Assembly: GCA_012026785.1 (NCBI GenBank)
Contig: VEOW01000047.1
Coordinates: 1-49,869, forward strand
Reading direction: 5' to 3'
Length of the DNA stretch: 49,869 nucleotides
Origin: Chloroflexota bacterium
Lineage (GTDB): Bacteria; Chloroflexota; Limnocylindria; Limnocylindrales; CSP1-4
Shown piece by piece: positions 42,323 to 49,302 of this stretch (position 1 is the first letter of the stretch; every line of letters begins with the position of its first letter). The notes below the pieces were generated by a model, which was given only the letters and a program-made list of their open reading frames with translations, searched no databases and was not told the origin of the DNA. The position numbers and the translations under genes were made by a program.

Positions 42323-43549
42323 GTGCCTGAAGATATCGTCCCCTGGATCATCCTGTTCGGAATCGTCGGCGGGATGCTCGCCCTCGATCTCCTCGTCATC
42401 AACCGCGATCCCAAGCCCGTGCCGTTCTCGAAGGCGGCGATCTGGAGCGCGATCTGGATCAGCCTGGCGCTCGGTTTCGGCGGCTACGTCACGTTGGTGG
42501 GCGGCGGGAAGGCCGGCGGCGAGTACCTCGCCGGGTATCTCATCGAGCTCTCGCTCTCGGTCGACAACGTCTTCGTCTTCGCCCTGATCTTCACGGCGTT
42601 CGCGGTGCCGGCGGCGTACCAGCATCGGCTGCTGTTCTGGGGGATCCTCGGCGCCATCGTCTTCCGGGCGACGTTCATCGCCGTCGGCACGGCCGTCCTG
42701 GCCGCCGCGCACTGGGTCATCTACCTGCTCGGGATCCTGCTCGTGGTCACGGGGGTGCGGCTCGCCCGCTCCCGCGGCCACGAGGTGCTGCCGGAGCGGA
42801 ACCCGGTCCTGCGCCTGTTCCGGCGCGCCGTTCCGATGACCGACGGCTATCGCGGCCCGGCGTTCGTCGTTCGAGAGGCGGGCCGTCGAATGGCGACGCC
42901 GCTGCTGGCGGCCCTCGTCGTGGTCGAGACGACCGACATCATGTTCGCCATCGACTCGATCCCGGCAGTCTTTGCGATCACGACGGACCCGTTCATCGTC
43001 TTCAGCTCCAACCTGTTCGCGATCCTCGGCCTGCGGTCGCTGTACTTCCTCCTGGCCGGGCTGCTCGATCGGTTCGTCTACCTCAAGGTCGGGCTCGCGG
43101 CGCTGCTCGTGTTCGCCGGGGCCAAGATCCTGCTGAGCGACGTCGTCGAGATCCCGGTCTGGCTGTCCCTGGCCGTGATCGTCGCCATCCTCGGGACCTC
43201 GATTGCTGTGTCGCTGTGGTCCACGCGACGGGCGGCACCTCGCCGCTCTTCCGTGCCTTCCGATGACCAGCGGCCCGTCGAAGCAGTCTCGCCGGTCACT
43301 CGAATCGCGGCCGGGGTCGGCCTCGGCGCCGCGGGCCTGGCGTTCTTCGCCGCGGCGGCCGCACTGCGGGACGCCGGCCTGACGTGGCTGGCGATCGATG
43401 TCAGCTTGCTCGTCGTGGCCGCGGCGATCGTCGCCGGCGTGCTCCTCGCGCTCCGGCGTCGGGAGCACCGGGCGCCCGTCGTTCGGGCCTGGAGCCTGAT
43501 CGGCGCGCTGATGCTCCTGGTGCTTGCGCTGCTCGTCCTGTTCGACTGA
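42323..43549 (+). CDS. TerC family integral membrane protein
   Basis: The 408-residue protein has the TerC core in about nine helices: IELSLSVDNVFVFALIF (acidic metal motif), YQHRLLFWGILGAIVFRA, ALVVVETTDIMFAIDSIPAV and FSSNLFAILGLRSLYFLLAG. After about residue 310 it carries an extra C-terminal domain with three more helices, longer than typical TerC (about 320). TerC/Alx proteins export Mn2+ or load metals onto exported proteins. The GTG at 42323 has GGAGG 6 nt upstream, directly downstream of an Mn2+-type riboswitch, which supports Mn export. Confidence 0.9.
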   Translation: MPEDIVPWIILFGIVGGMLALDLLVINRDPKPVPFSKAAIWSAIWISLALGFGGYVTLVGGGKAGGEYLAGYLIELSLSVDNVFVFALIFTAFAVPAAYQHRLLFWGILGAIVFRATFIAVGTAVLAAAHWVIYLLGILLVVTGVRLARSRGHEVLPERNPVLRLFRRAVPMTDGYRGPAFVVREAGRRMATPLLAALVVVETTDIMFAIDSIPAVFAITTDPFIVFSSNLFAILGLRSLYFLLAGLLDRFVYLKVGLAALLVFAGAKILLSDVVEIPVWLSLAVIVAILGTSIAVSLWSTRRAAPRRSSVPSDDQRPVEAVSPVTRIAAGVGLGAAGLAFFAAAAALRDAGLTWLAIDVSLLVVAAAIVAGVLLALRRREHRAPVVRAWSLIGALMLLVLALLVLFD

Positions 43550-43588
43550 GCGGTCGCGTGGGGAGGCCGGCCGCGGGCCCCGCGCCCG

Positions 43589-44569
43589 TCAGTCGATCGT
43601 GAAGTCGTCGGGGTCCTGGTAGCGGCCCGTCCGCTCCTTCTGGATCTGCATCAGGACGTCGTTGAGGAGCGTCGAGGCGCCGAAGCGGAAGCGATCGGGC
43701 GGCATCCAGCGCGGCCCGAGCGTCTCGTACAGCACGACGAGGTACTGGATCGCCTCCTTGGCCGTCCGGATGCCGCCGGCGGGCTTCATGCCGACCGCCC
43801 GCCCGGTGGCCTTCTCGAAGTCGCGGATCGCCTCGAGCATGACGAGCGTGACGGGCAGCGTCGCCGCGGGCTGGATCTTGCCGGTCGAGGTCTTGATGAA
43901 GTCGGCGCCGGCGGCCATCGCCAGGATCGAGGCCCGCCGGACGTTATCGAATGTCCCGAGCTCGCCGGTCTCGAGGATGACCTTGAGGTGGGCCTCCCCG
44001 CAGGCCTCCTTGATCTCGACGATCTCGTCGAACACGGTCGCGTAGTCACCGGCCAGGAACGCGCCGCGATCGATGACCATGTCGATCTCGTCGGCCCCCG
44101 CGGCGACGGCCTCGCGGACCTCGGCAACCTTGATGTCCCGGAAGGTCTGGCCGCTCGGGAAGGCGGTCGCGACGCTGGCGACCTTGACGGTCGAGCCCTT
44201 GAGCGCGTCCTTGGCCTCGGGGATCAGGGCCGGGTAGATGCAGATCGCGGCGACCGACGGGATCGAGGAGTCGCCGGGCATCGGGTGGATGCCCTTGGCG
44301 CACAGCGCCCGGACCTTGCCCGGCGTGTCGCGGCCCTCGAGCGTCGTGAGGTCTGTCATCCGGATCGCGAGGTCAAGGGCCCAGAGCTTCGACTCGCGCT
44401 TGATCGAGCGGCGCTTGAGCGAATCGACGCGCTGTTCGACGCCGACCTGGTCGACCGCGGTGAGCCGGCCGAGGACGCTGCCGAGGGGCCCGGGGCGCCC
44501 GCCCGCCCACGCTCGAACGAGCTCGGTGGCGCGCTCGCGGGACAGGGTCTCGGGCTGCTGGACGGCCAT
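43589..44569 (-). CDS. deoC: Deoxyribose-phosphate aldolase
   Basis: The 326-residue protein matches DeoC: MTDLTTLEGRDTPGKVRAL, VCIYPALIPE-like ICIYPALIPEAKDAL, ADEIDMVIDRGAFLAGDY, the Schiff-base lysine in GADFIKTSTGKIQPAAT, and VGMKPAGGIRTAKEAI. It splits 2-deoxyribose-5-phosphate into glyceraldehyde-3-phosphate and acetaldehyde. It is longer than the ~220-residue E. coli type II form, with an ~80-residue N-terminal extension (about residues 1-80) as in several high-GC bacteria. The ATG at 44569 is 9 nt from a TATCGT -10 box. Array C lies upstream. Confidence 0.92.
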   Translation of the reverse strand: MAVQQPETLSRERATELVRAWAGGRPGPLGSVLGRLTAVDQVGVEQRVDSLKRRSIKRESKLWALDLAIRMTDLTTLEGRDTPGKVRALCAKGIHPMPGDSSIPSVAAICIYPALIPEAKDALKGSTVKVASVATAFPSGQTFRDIKVAEVREAVAAGADEIDMVIDRGAFLAGDYATVFDEIVEIKEACGEAHLKVILETGELGTFDNVRRASILAMAAGADFIKTSTGKIQPAATLPVTLVMLEAIRDFEKATGRAVGMKPAGGIRTAKEAIQYLVVLYETLGPRWMPPDRFRFGASTLLNDVLMQIQKERTGRYQDPDDFTID

Positions 44570-44578
44570 GGGACGGCA

Positions 44579-44584
44579 ACGATA
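44579..44584 (-). promoter_or_regulatory. -10 element of deoC
   Basis: TATCGT on the minus strand, 9 nt before the ATG at 44569. The nearest palindrome of array C begins 55 bp upstream. Confidence 0.55.
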
Positions 44585-44638
44585 CACCGCCGCGGTGTCA
44601 TACCCGGGGAGGCCTCGAAACCGCTGCCGATGCCGCTT

Positions 44639-44802
44639 GTCCCCTGGGAGGTGACGAATTCGATGGTCGACCGTCGTTGCGTCCCCTGCCAGGGGACGTA
44701 TCGACCGTCTTGCGGCGGACACGTGGCTGAATGCCGTCCGATCGTCCCCTTCGAGGGGACACGACGACGCCTGCACGTCCTGGCTGTCACCTGTGAGGGG
44801 AC
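44639..44802. repeat. Phased palindrome array C (4 elements, 42-63-42 bp)
   Basis: 44639-44655 GTCCCCT-GGG-AGGTGAC, 44681-44697 GTCCCCT-GCC-AGGGGAC, 44744-44760 GTCCCCT-TCG-AGGGGAC, 44786-44802 GTCACCT-GTG-AGGGGAC. Intervals 42, 63 and 42 bp are exactly 4, 6 and 4 turns of 10.5 bp, 147 bp in total. The outer elements are mirror images (the single deviant base is in the outward arm of each), so the array has overall dyad symmetry. It fills the divergent deoC/pseudo-ligase promoter region; the last element abuts the -35 position of the right-hand gene. Confidence 0.85.
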
Positions 44803-44823
44803 GGGGCAACAATCGTCGGCGAC

Positions 44824-44829
44824 TACCAT
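44824..44829 (+). promoter_or_regulatory. -10 element of DNA-ligase-like gene
   Basis: TACCAT ends 10 nt before the ATG at 44840. The last palindrome of array C ends 21 bp upstream, so a protein bound there would cover the -35 position. Confidence 0.55.
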
Positions 44830-44839
44830 CCGGAACGGC

Positions 44840-45622
44840 ATGAGTGATCAGCTGTCGCTGCGGCTGGAGCCGGCGCTGCCGGAGCTGCCGCGCGGCCTGC
44901 GACCGATGCTGGCCCGCCCGCTCGACGAACCGTTCGATTCGCCGGCCCACCTGTTCGAGCCGGTGTGGGGCGGGGTTCGGGCGCTGGCGATGATCGGGCC
45001 GGCGACGACGCCCGGCGGGGGCGAGGTGGCGCTGGTGCGGGAGGACGGGGGCGAAATTCGGCCGCTGCCAATCGACCTGTCTGGGCTCGCGATGCGGGGC
45101 GAGGCTCGCTCGGCGATCCTCGACGGCGAGGTCGTCGGCGTCGATGCGGCCGGGCGGCTGGATCCCGGGGCGCTGCGCGGGCGACTGGCGGGGGAGGCGG
45201 GGCGGCCGCTGTCGTACCTGGCGTTCGACGTGGTCCACCTCGACGGTCGGAGCCTGCTTGGTGTCGGGCTGGAGCGGCGGCGCGCGCTCCTGCGGCAGGT
45301 CCTCCGGCCGGGTGACGAGGTCGTGGCGGTGCCGGCGATCGAGGGCGAGGGCCGGGCGCTGTTCGACGCCGTCGCGGCGCAGGGCCTCCTCGGGATTCGG
45401 GCGCGGCAGCGGGGCAGTCCCTATCTGCCGGGCGTTCGAAGCCGCCTGTGGCGGATCGTGCTGGCTTCGAAACCGGCCGGCGTCAGCGGAGCGGTCTCGG
45501 TCGAACCGGGGGACGCCGAACCGCTGGCGGTCGGCCTGTCGGCCGCCCAGAAGGCCCGGGTCCTGGCCCTGATCCGGCGCCTACCGCTCGAGTTCGAGGA
45601 GGATGCGGACCCGGCGCGGTGA
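44840..45622 (+). CDS. DNA-ligase-like protein lacking catalytic lysine
   Basis: The 260-residue protein follows the adenylation domain of ATP-dependent DNA ligases: LRPMLARPLDEPF, SAILDGEVVGVDAAGRLDPG (motif III), LSYLAFDVVHLDGRSLLGV (IIIa), ERRRALLRQVL and GSPYLPGVRSRLWRIVLAS. But motif I, normally ExKxDG, reads EPVWGGVR (Lys to Val at residue 42, Asp to Gly at 44). Motif IV reads QGLLGIRARQ instead of EGLVAKR, and motif V has lost its lysines. It therefore should not form an enzyme-AMP intermediate. It may be a DNA- or nucleotide-binding remnant with a new role. The frame is intact. Confidence 0.78.
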   Translation: MSDQLSLRLEPALPELPRGLRPMLARPLDEPFDSPAHLFEPVWGGVRALAMIGPATTPGGGEVALVREDGGEIRPLPIDLSGLAMRGEARSAILDGEVVGVDAAGRLDPGALRGRLAGEAGRPLSYLAFDVVHLDGRSLLGVGLERRRALLRQVLRPGDEVVAVPAIEGEGRALFDAVAAQGLLGIRARQRGSPYLPGVRSRLWRIVLASKPAGVSGAVSVEPGDAEPLAVGLSAAQKARVLALIRRLPLEFEEDADPAR

Positions 45623-45900
45623 AGGGTGGCCTCGGCGCCGTGCCGGCCCCGCGACCGTCCGTGTTCCTGCCAAATGCCCGCCTGGTGGGCGCTCGTCGGG
45701 ACCTGCCGAGGTCGCTTGGCCATCGCCACGCTCAGCAAGGCCAGGCGGCGCCAACTGATTCCGTCTAAGGCCCTCACGACCGGCGGATGACAAGAACCCC
45801 AGGACGAGTGACCGCCTGGTGGGCGTATGACAAAGACGGGCGCCGGATGGGGCGCGGACCGGGGCGCGGAGCGGCACGGAGCGCGGAGCGGGACGGAGCG
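45623..45900. other. Convergent spacer with 14-bp repeat
   Basis: CCGCCTGGTGGGCG occurs exactly at 45678-45691 and 45812-45825. Weak CCT-N3 half palindromes at 45663, 45769 and 45812 would fit positions 1, 4 and 5 of the array rhythm (106 and 43 bp), but their right arms are poor. No gene recognised. Confidence 0.35.
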
Positions 45901-47223
45901 CTACGCGGGCGGGCGGATGATCGCGGCGGTGATCGCGCGAAGGCCGGGGCGCTGGCCGTACAGCAGCACGCCGGCGGCGTAGACCCGGACCGCGATGATC
46001 CCGACGACCGCGATGGTGAGGACGAGCAGCGCGAACGACAACGCGACTTCCCACGGCTCCGCTCCGCTGACGGTCAGCCGGGTGAGCATGATGAACGGGC
46101 TCCAGAACGGGACGTACGAGGCGAGCCGCAGGAGCGGGTTGATGCCGCCGGTCAGGGCCATGACCGCCTGGATGTAGCCGCCGATGGCGATGATCGACAG
46201 CGGCAGGGCGATGACCTGGAGGTCCTCGGCGCGCGAAACCAGCGAGCCGGCGGCGGCATAGATGAGCGAATACAGGATGAACCCCAGGACCCAGAAGCCC
46301 GCGTAGGCCAGCAGCAGCGCCGGGGTCAGGATCCCGAGCGACACGCCGACCGTGCCGCCGGGGCCGAGCAGGGCGGTGGCGATCCGGTCCTCCAGGATGA
46401 GCGCCAGCAACGCTGGGACGAGGACGGCGAGGTACTGCACGAGCCCGGCGAGCCCGATCCCGATCACCTTGCCGAGCACGAGCTGGGCCGGCGTCGCGGC
46501 GCTGATGAGCAGCTCCATGACCCGCGACGACTTCTCGGCGACGACGCCAGCCGCGACCCACATGCCGTAGATCACCAGGGTGATGAAGATCAGGATGACG
46601 AACACCACGCCGACGATGCGCCGGCCGGCATATTCGCTGGCGGCGATCGGCTGGCCGCCGGCCGACGGCCCGGCGATCGCGGCGATGTCGACCTGCGGCG
46701 GCACGAACGGTGTCGCGCTCGAACCGCGGTTCTCGAACGTGTACTCGAGGATCGCCACCGCCAGCGCCCCGACCTGGACGAGCTGGGCGCGGTCGGCGCC
46801 GATGGCCTCGCCGGTGAGGAACCGGAACTCCAGTCCCCCACTCTCGCGCCGATCGACGATCAGGGCCCCGTCATAGCTGCCGTCGGAAACCGCCCGCGCG
46901 ACGTCCTCGCCGGGCTCACTGCGTTCGAAGGTGAACTGGGGCCGCTCGCCCGATGCCGACGGTTGGCCGAGGATGCCGGCCATCGTGGCCATCGTCCGCT
47001 GCGCGAGGTCGTCGTCGGCAGCGACGATCGCGATCGTCGTCGTCGAGCCGCGATCGGCCAGCCGGATGAGGGCCGGCATGAGCGCGACGAGGATCGCCAG
47101 CGCCGCGAGGAAGACGGTCGAGGCGAAGAAGATCCGGCTCTTGACCCGCTCGCTGAACTCCCGCCGCGCGACGAGCCAGGTGTTCGAGACGAACCGCTCG
47201 TCGCGCTCGGGCAGCCCGGTCAC
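45901..47223 (-). CDS. ABC-2 permease (NatB-like)
   Basis: The 440-residue protein has one N-terminal helix ([20 protein letters not shown]), a large extracytoplasmic domain of ~150 residues and then six helices starting [20 protein letters not shown], followed by [20 protein letters not shown], the signature of the ABC-2/NatB group. It forms a transporter with the ATPase encoded just upstream; the GTG start overlaps the ATPase stop as GTGA. NatAB exports Na+ in Bacillus, but the substrate here is unproven. Confidence 0.85.
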   Translation of the reverse strand: MTGLPERDERFVSNTWLVARREFSERVKSRIFFASTVFLAALAILVALMPALIRLADRGSTTTIAIVAADDDLAQRTMATMAGILGQPSASGERPQFTFERSEPGEDVARAVSDGSYDGALIVDRRESGGLEFRFLTGEAIGADRAQLVQVGALAVAILEYTFENRGSSATPFVPPQVDIAAIAGPSAGGQPIAASEYAGRRIVGVVFVILIFITLVIYGMWVAAGVVAEKSSRVMELLISAATPAQLVLGKVIGIGLAGLVQYLAVLVPALLALILEDRIATALLGPGGTVGVSLGILTPALLLAYAGFWVLGFILYSLIYAAAGSLVSRAEDLQVIALPLSIIAIGGYIQAVMALTGGINPLLRLASYVPFWSPFIMLTRLTVSGAEPWEVALSFALLVLTIAVVGIIAVRVYAAGVLLYGQRPGLRAITAAIIRPPA

Positions 47224-48230
47224 ACCCCGGCCTCGGTATCGAGCGCCTTCGAACCCGGCCCTGCGCCGGAGGCAGCGCCAACCGGTTCGAGCGACGGAAG
47301 GCTCAGCGCACCGCCGTCCTCGATGTCAGCCGGATGGCCAACGTGCTCGATGAAGACCTGTTCGAGCGACGGGTCGGCGACCTCGAAGTGGCTGACCCTC
47401 GCGCCCGCGGCAAGGGCCGCCGCCAGGACGGCATCGGGTTCGACGTCAGGTTCGAGCTCGATCTCCGCCCGTTCGACCCCTGGTCGGAGCAGCCGCGCAC
47501 CTCGGACGCCCGCCAGCCACGTCAGGCGGTGGTCGCCCGCGACGGAGATCACGACCATCCGCCGGCCGGTCGAGCGCTTGACCTCGCGCAGGGTGCCGGT
47601 CACGACGGTCCGACCCCGATCGACGATCGCGACCGATTCGCACATCGCCTCGACCGTCTCCATCTGGTGGGGCGAGAGGACGATCGTCTTGCCCCGATCG
47701 CGCAGCTCCAGGATGGCCTCGCGGAGCAGCACGATGTTGACCGGGTCGAGGCCGGTGAACGGCTCGTCCATCAGCAGGACCTGCGGATCGTGGAGGACCG
47801 CGGCCAGGAACTGGACCTTCTGCTGGTTGCCCTTCGACAGCTCCTCCGCCCGCCGCTCCGCGAAATCGGACACGTGGAAGCGCGCGAGCCAGTCGACCGC
47901 CCGGGCGATCGCGACACTCCGCGCCACCCCCTGGAGGCCGGCGAAGAAGACCAGCTGGTCGAGGACCGTCATCTTGGGGTAGAGGCCACGCTCTTCGGGC
48001 AGGTAGCCCCACGTCGGTCGTGGCAGTGAGCGGTGATCGGCGCCGTTCCAGGTGATCCGGCCGCCGTCGGCGCGCAGGACGCCGAGGGCGATCCGCATCG
48101 TCGTCGTCTTGCCCGCGCCGTTCGAGCCGAGGAATCCGAAGACGTGGCCGCGCGGAGCCTCGAGGTTCAGGCCGTCGAGGGCGCGGACCGGCCCGAAGCT
48201 CTTGACGAGACCCTCGACCGTGAGCGACAT
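47220..48230 (-). CDS. ABC transporter ATP-binding protein (NatA-like)
   Basis: The 336-residue ATPase has Walker [12 protein letters not shown]-loop-region [15 protein letters not shown], signature [15 protein letters not shown], Walker [16 protein letters not shown] and H-loop [10 protein letters not shown]. The [12 protein letters not shown] segment is characteristic of NatA-type ATPases. The C-terminal ~90 residues end in [17 protein letters not shown] plus an acidic Gly/Ala tail. It drives the downstream permease. The ATG at 48230 lies 9 nt after a TATCCT -10 box. Confidence 0.9.
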   Translation of the reverse strand: MSLTVEGLVKSFGPVRALDGLNLEAPRGHVFGFLGSNGAGKTTTMRIALGVLRADGGRITWNGADHRSLPRPTWGYLPEERGLYPKMTVLDQLVFFAGLQGVARSVAIARAVDWLARFHVSDFAERRAEELSKGNQQKVQFLAAVLHDPQVLLMDEPFTGLDPVNIVLLREAILELRDRGKTIVLSPHQMETVEAMCESVAIVDRGRTVVTGTLREVKRSTGRRMVVISVAGDHRLTWLAGVRGARLLRPGVERAEIELEPDVEPDAVLAAALAAGARVSHFEVADPSLEQVFIEHVGHPADIEDGGALSLPSLEPVGAASGAGPGSKALDTEAGV

Positions 48231-48239
48231 CCGTCGGCG

Positions 48240-48245
48240 AGGATA
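48240..48245 (-). promoter_or_regulatory. -10 element of NatA-like ATPase
   Basis: TATCCT on the minus strand ends 9 nt before the ATG at 48230; short or absent leader. Confidence 0.5.
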
Positions 48246-48262
48246 GACCGGGTCGGCGCGAA

Positions 48263-48296
48263 GGTCGGTCGCCCGATGGTCGGTCGCCCGAAGGTC
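48263..48296. repeat. Short tandem repeat, 15-bp unit
   Basis: GGTCGGTCGCCCGAT (48263-48277) is followed by GGTCGGTCGCCCGAA (48278-48292) and the first four bases of a third unit. It lies between the stop of the VIT-like gene and the NatA-like promoter and overlaps nothing known. Confidence 0.6.
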
Positions 48297-49025
48297 CTAG
48301 ACGTTGACCCCCAGGAGCGTGCCGCCGCCGTAGGTCACGGCGGCCGCGGCACCGCCGAGCAGGACCTGGCGGATCGCGCCGTACGGGATCGGCCGCCGGG
48401 TGAGGATCGCGATCCCGGTCCCGAGGAGTGCCAGCGCGACGAGGCTCAGTCCGAGGCTGCCGGCGAACGCGGGAGCGCCCGCGAGCAGCAGGTACGGCAG
48501 CAGCGGAACGAAGGCCCCGAGGGTGAAGGCGACGAACGAGCCTCCGCCGGCCACGAGCGGCGAGCCGATCGAGCGTTCGTCGAGGCCGACCTCCTCGAAG
48601 ATCAGGAGCCGGACGGCGTGGTCCTCCTCGTCGAAGACGGCGTCGCAGAAGCGATTGGCCTCGTCCTGGCTGAAGCCCCGCTCGAGGTACAACCCGGCGA
48701 GGATCGCGCGCTCCTGCTCGGGGGCCTCGCGCAGCTGCTTGCGCTGGAAAGCGATCTGGTAGTCGAGCAGCTCGCGCTGGCTCTGGACCGAGATGTATTC
48801 GCCGACGCCCATGCTGAACGCGCCCGCGATCAGGCCGGCGATCCCGGCGAGGACGATGAACGCCGGGTCGGACGTCGCGCCGGCGACGCCCATCACGAGG
48901 GCCAGGTTCGAGACGAGCCCGTCGTTGGCCCCGAAGACAATCGGCCGGAGGACGCTGTTCGCCCTCGTCTCATGAGCCGCCGAGGCAGGCGGCAGCTGGC
49001 GTTCGTCGATGGCAGCGGTGCGCAC
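48297..49025 (-). CDS. VIT1/CCC1 family protein
   Basis: The 242-residue protein has five predicted helices and the family motifs: RPIVFGANDGLVSNLALVMG in the first helix, AGAFSMGVGEYISVQSQREL (the MGxGEYxSxxxQ motif), and a cytoplasmic helical insert with LREAPEQERAIL and DEVFDE-like acidic residues (CDAVFDEEDHA). VIT1/CCC1 proteins carry Fe2+ or Mn2+ across membranes. The GTG at 49025 is 6 nt from a TAGCGT -10 box. Another iron permease (FTR1) lies 33 kb away. Confidence 0.88.
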   Translation of the reverse strand: MRTAAIDERQLPPASAAHETRANSVLRPIVFGANDGLVSNLALVMGVAGATSDPAFIVLAGIAGLIAGAFSMGVGEYISVQSQRELLDYQIAFQRKQLREAPEQERAILAGLYLERGFSQDEANRFCDAVFDEEDHAVRLLIFEEVGLDERSIGSPLVAGGGSFVAFTLGAFVPLLPYLLLAGAPAFAGSLGLSLVALALLGTGIAILTRRPIPYGAIRQVLLGGAAAAVTYGGGTLLGVNV

Positions 49026-49031
49026 GAGCCG

Positions 49032-49037
49032 ACGCTA
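49032..49037 (-). promoter_or_regulatory. -10 element of VIT1/CCC1 gene
   Basis: TAGCGT on the minus strand ends 6 nt before the GTG at 49025; leaderless start. Confidence 0.5.
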
Positions 49038-49302
49038 GGGGGTCGCCCGAGACCGCCGGTAGGGCCGGTTGGCCCAAAGGCGGATTGCGGTGCCGCAACG
49101 TTCCTGCAAGGGTCGCCGAGGCGACTGACAGTTCTCCGCAATGCGCCGTAGGGTGGCCGGCGATCGAGCTCCAACCACCCCGGGAGGCGGGTGGGGTTCG
49201 TCGATCAGCCGCCCATCGCGGCGGTACTGCGCCCCGCTGACGACGCCACTCACGCCGCTCCTCAACGCAACGCGGGGCCCATGACACCGGGGGTGTTTCG
49301 AC

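Noticed and set aside
44597-44613. Possible fifth element 42 bp left of array C
   Set aside because: GTC is at the right offset, but only about half of the arm positions match; it would also overlap the deoC promoter.
44703-44735. Expected central element of array C
   Set aside because: The rhythm predicts an element near 44712-44728, but the sequence there has no palindrome, so I report four elements and a 63-bp gap.
49100-49114. Isolated GTTCCT-GCA-AGGGTC palindrome upstream of the secreted protein
   Set aside because: No further elements at the expected 43 and 31 bp offsets, so not treated as an array.
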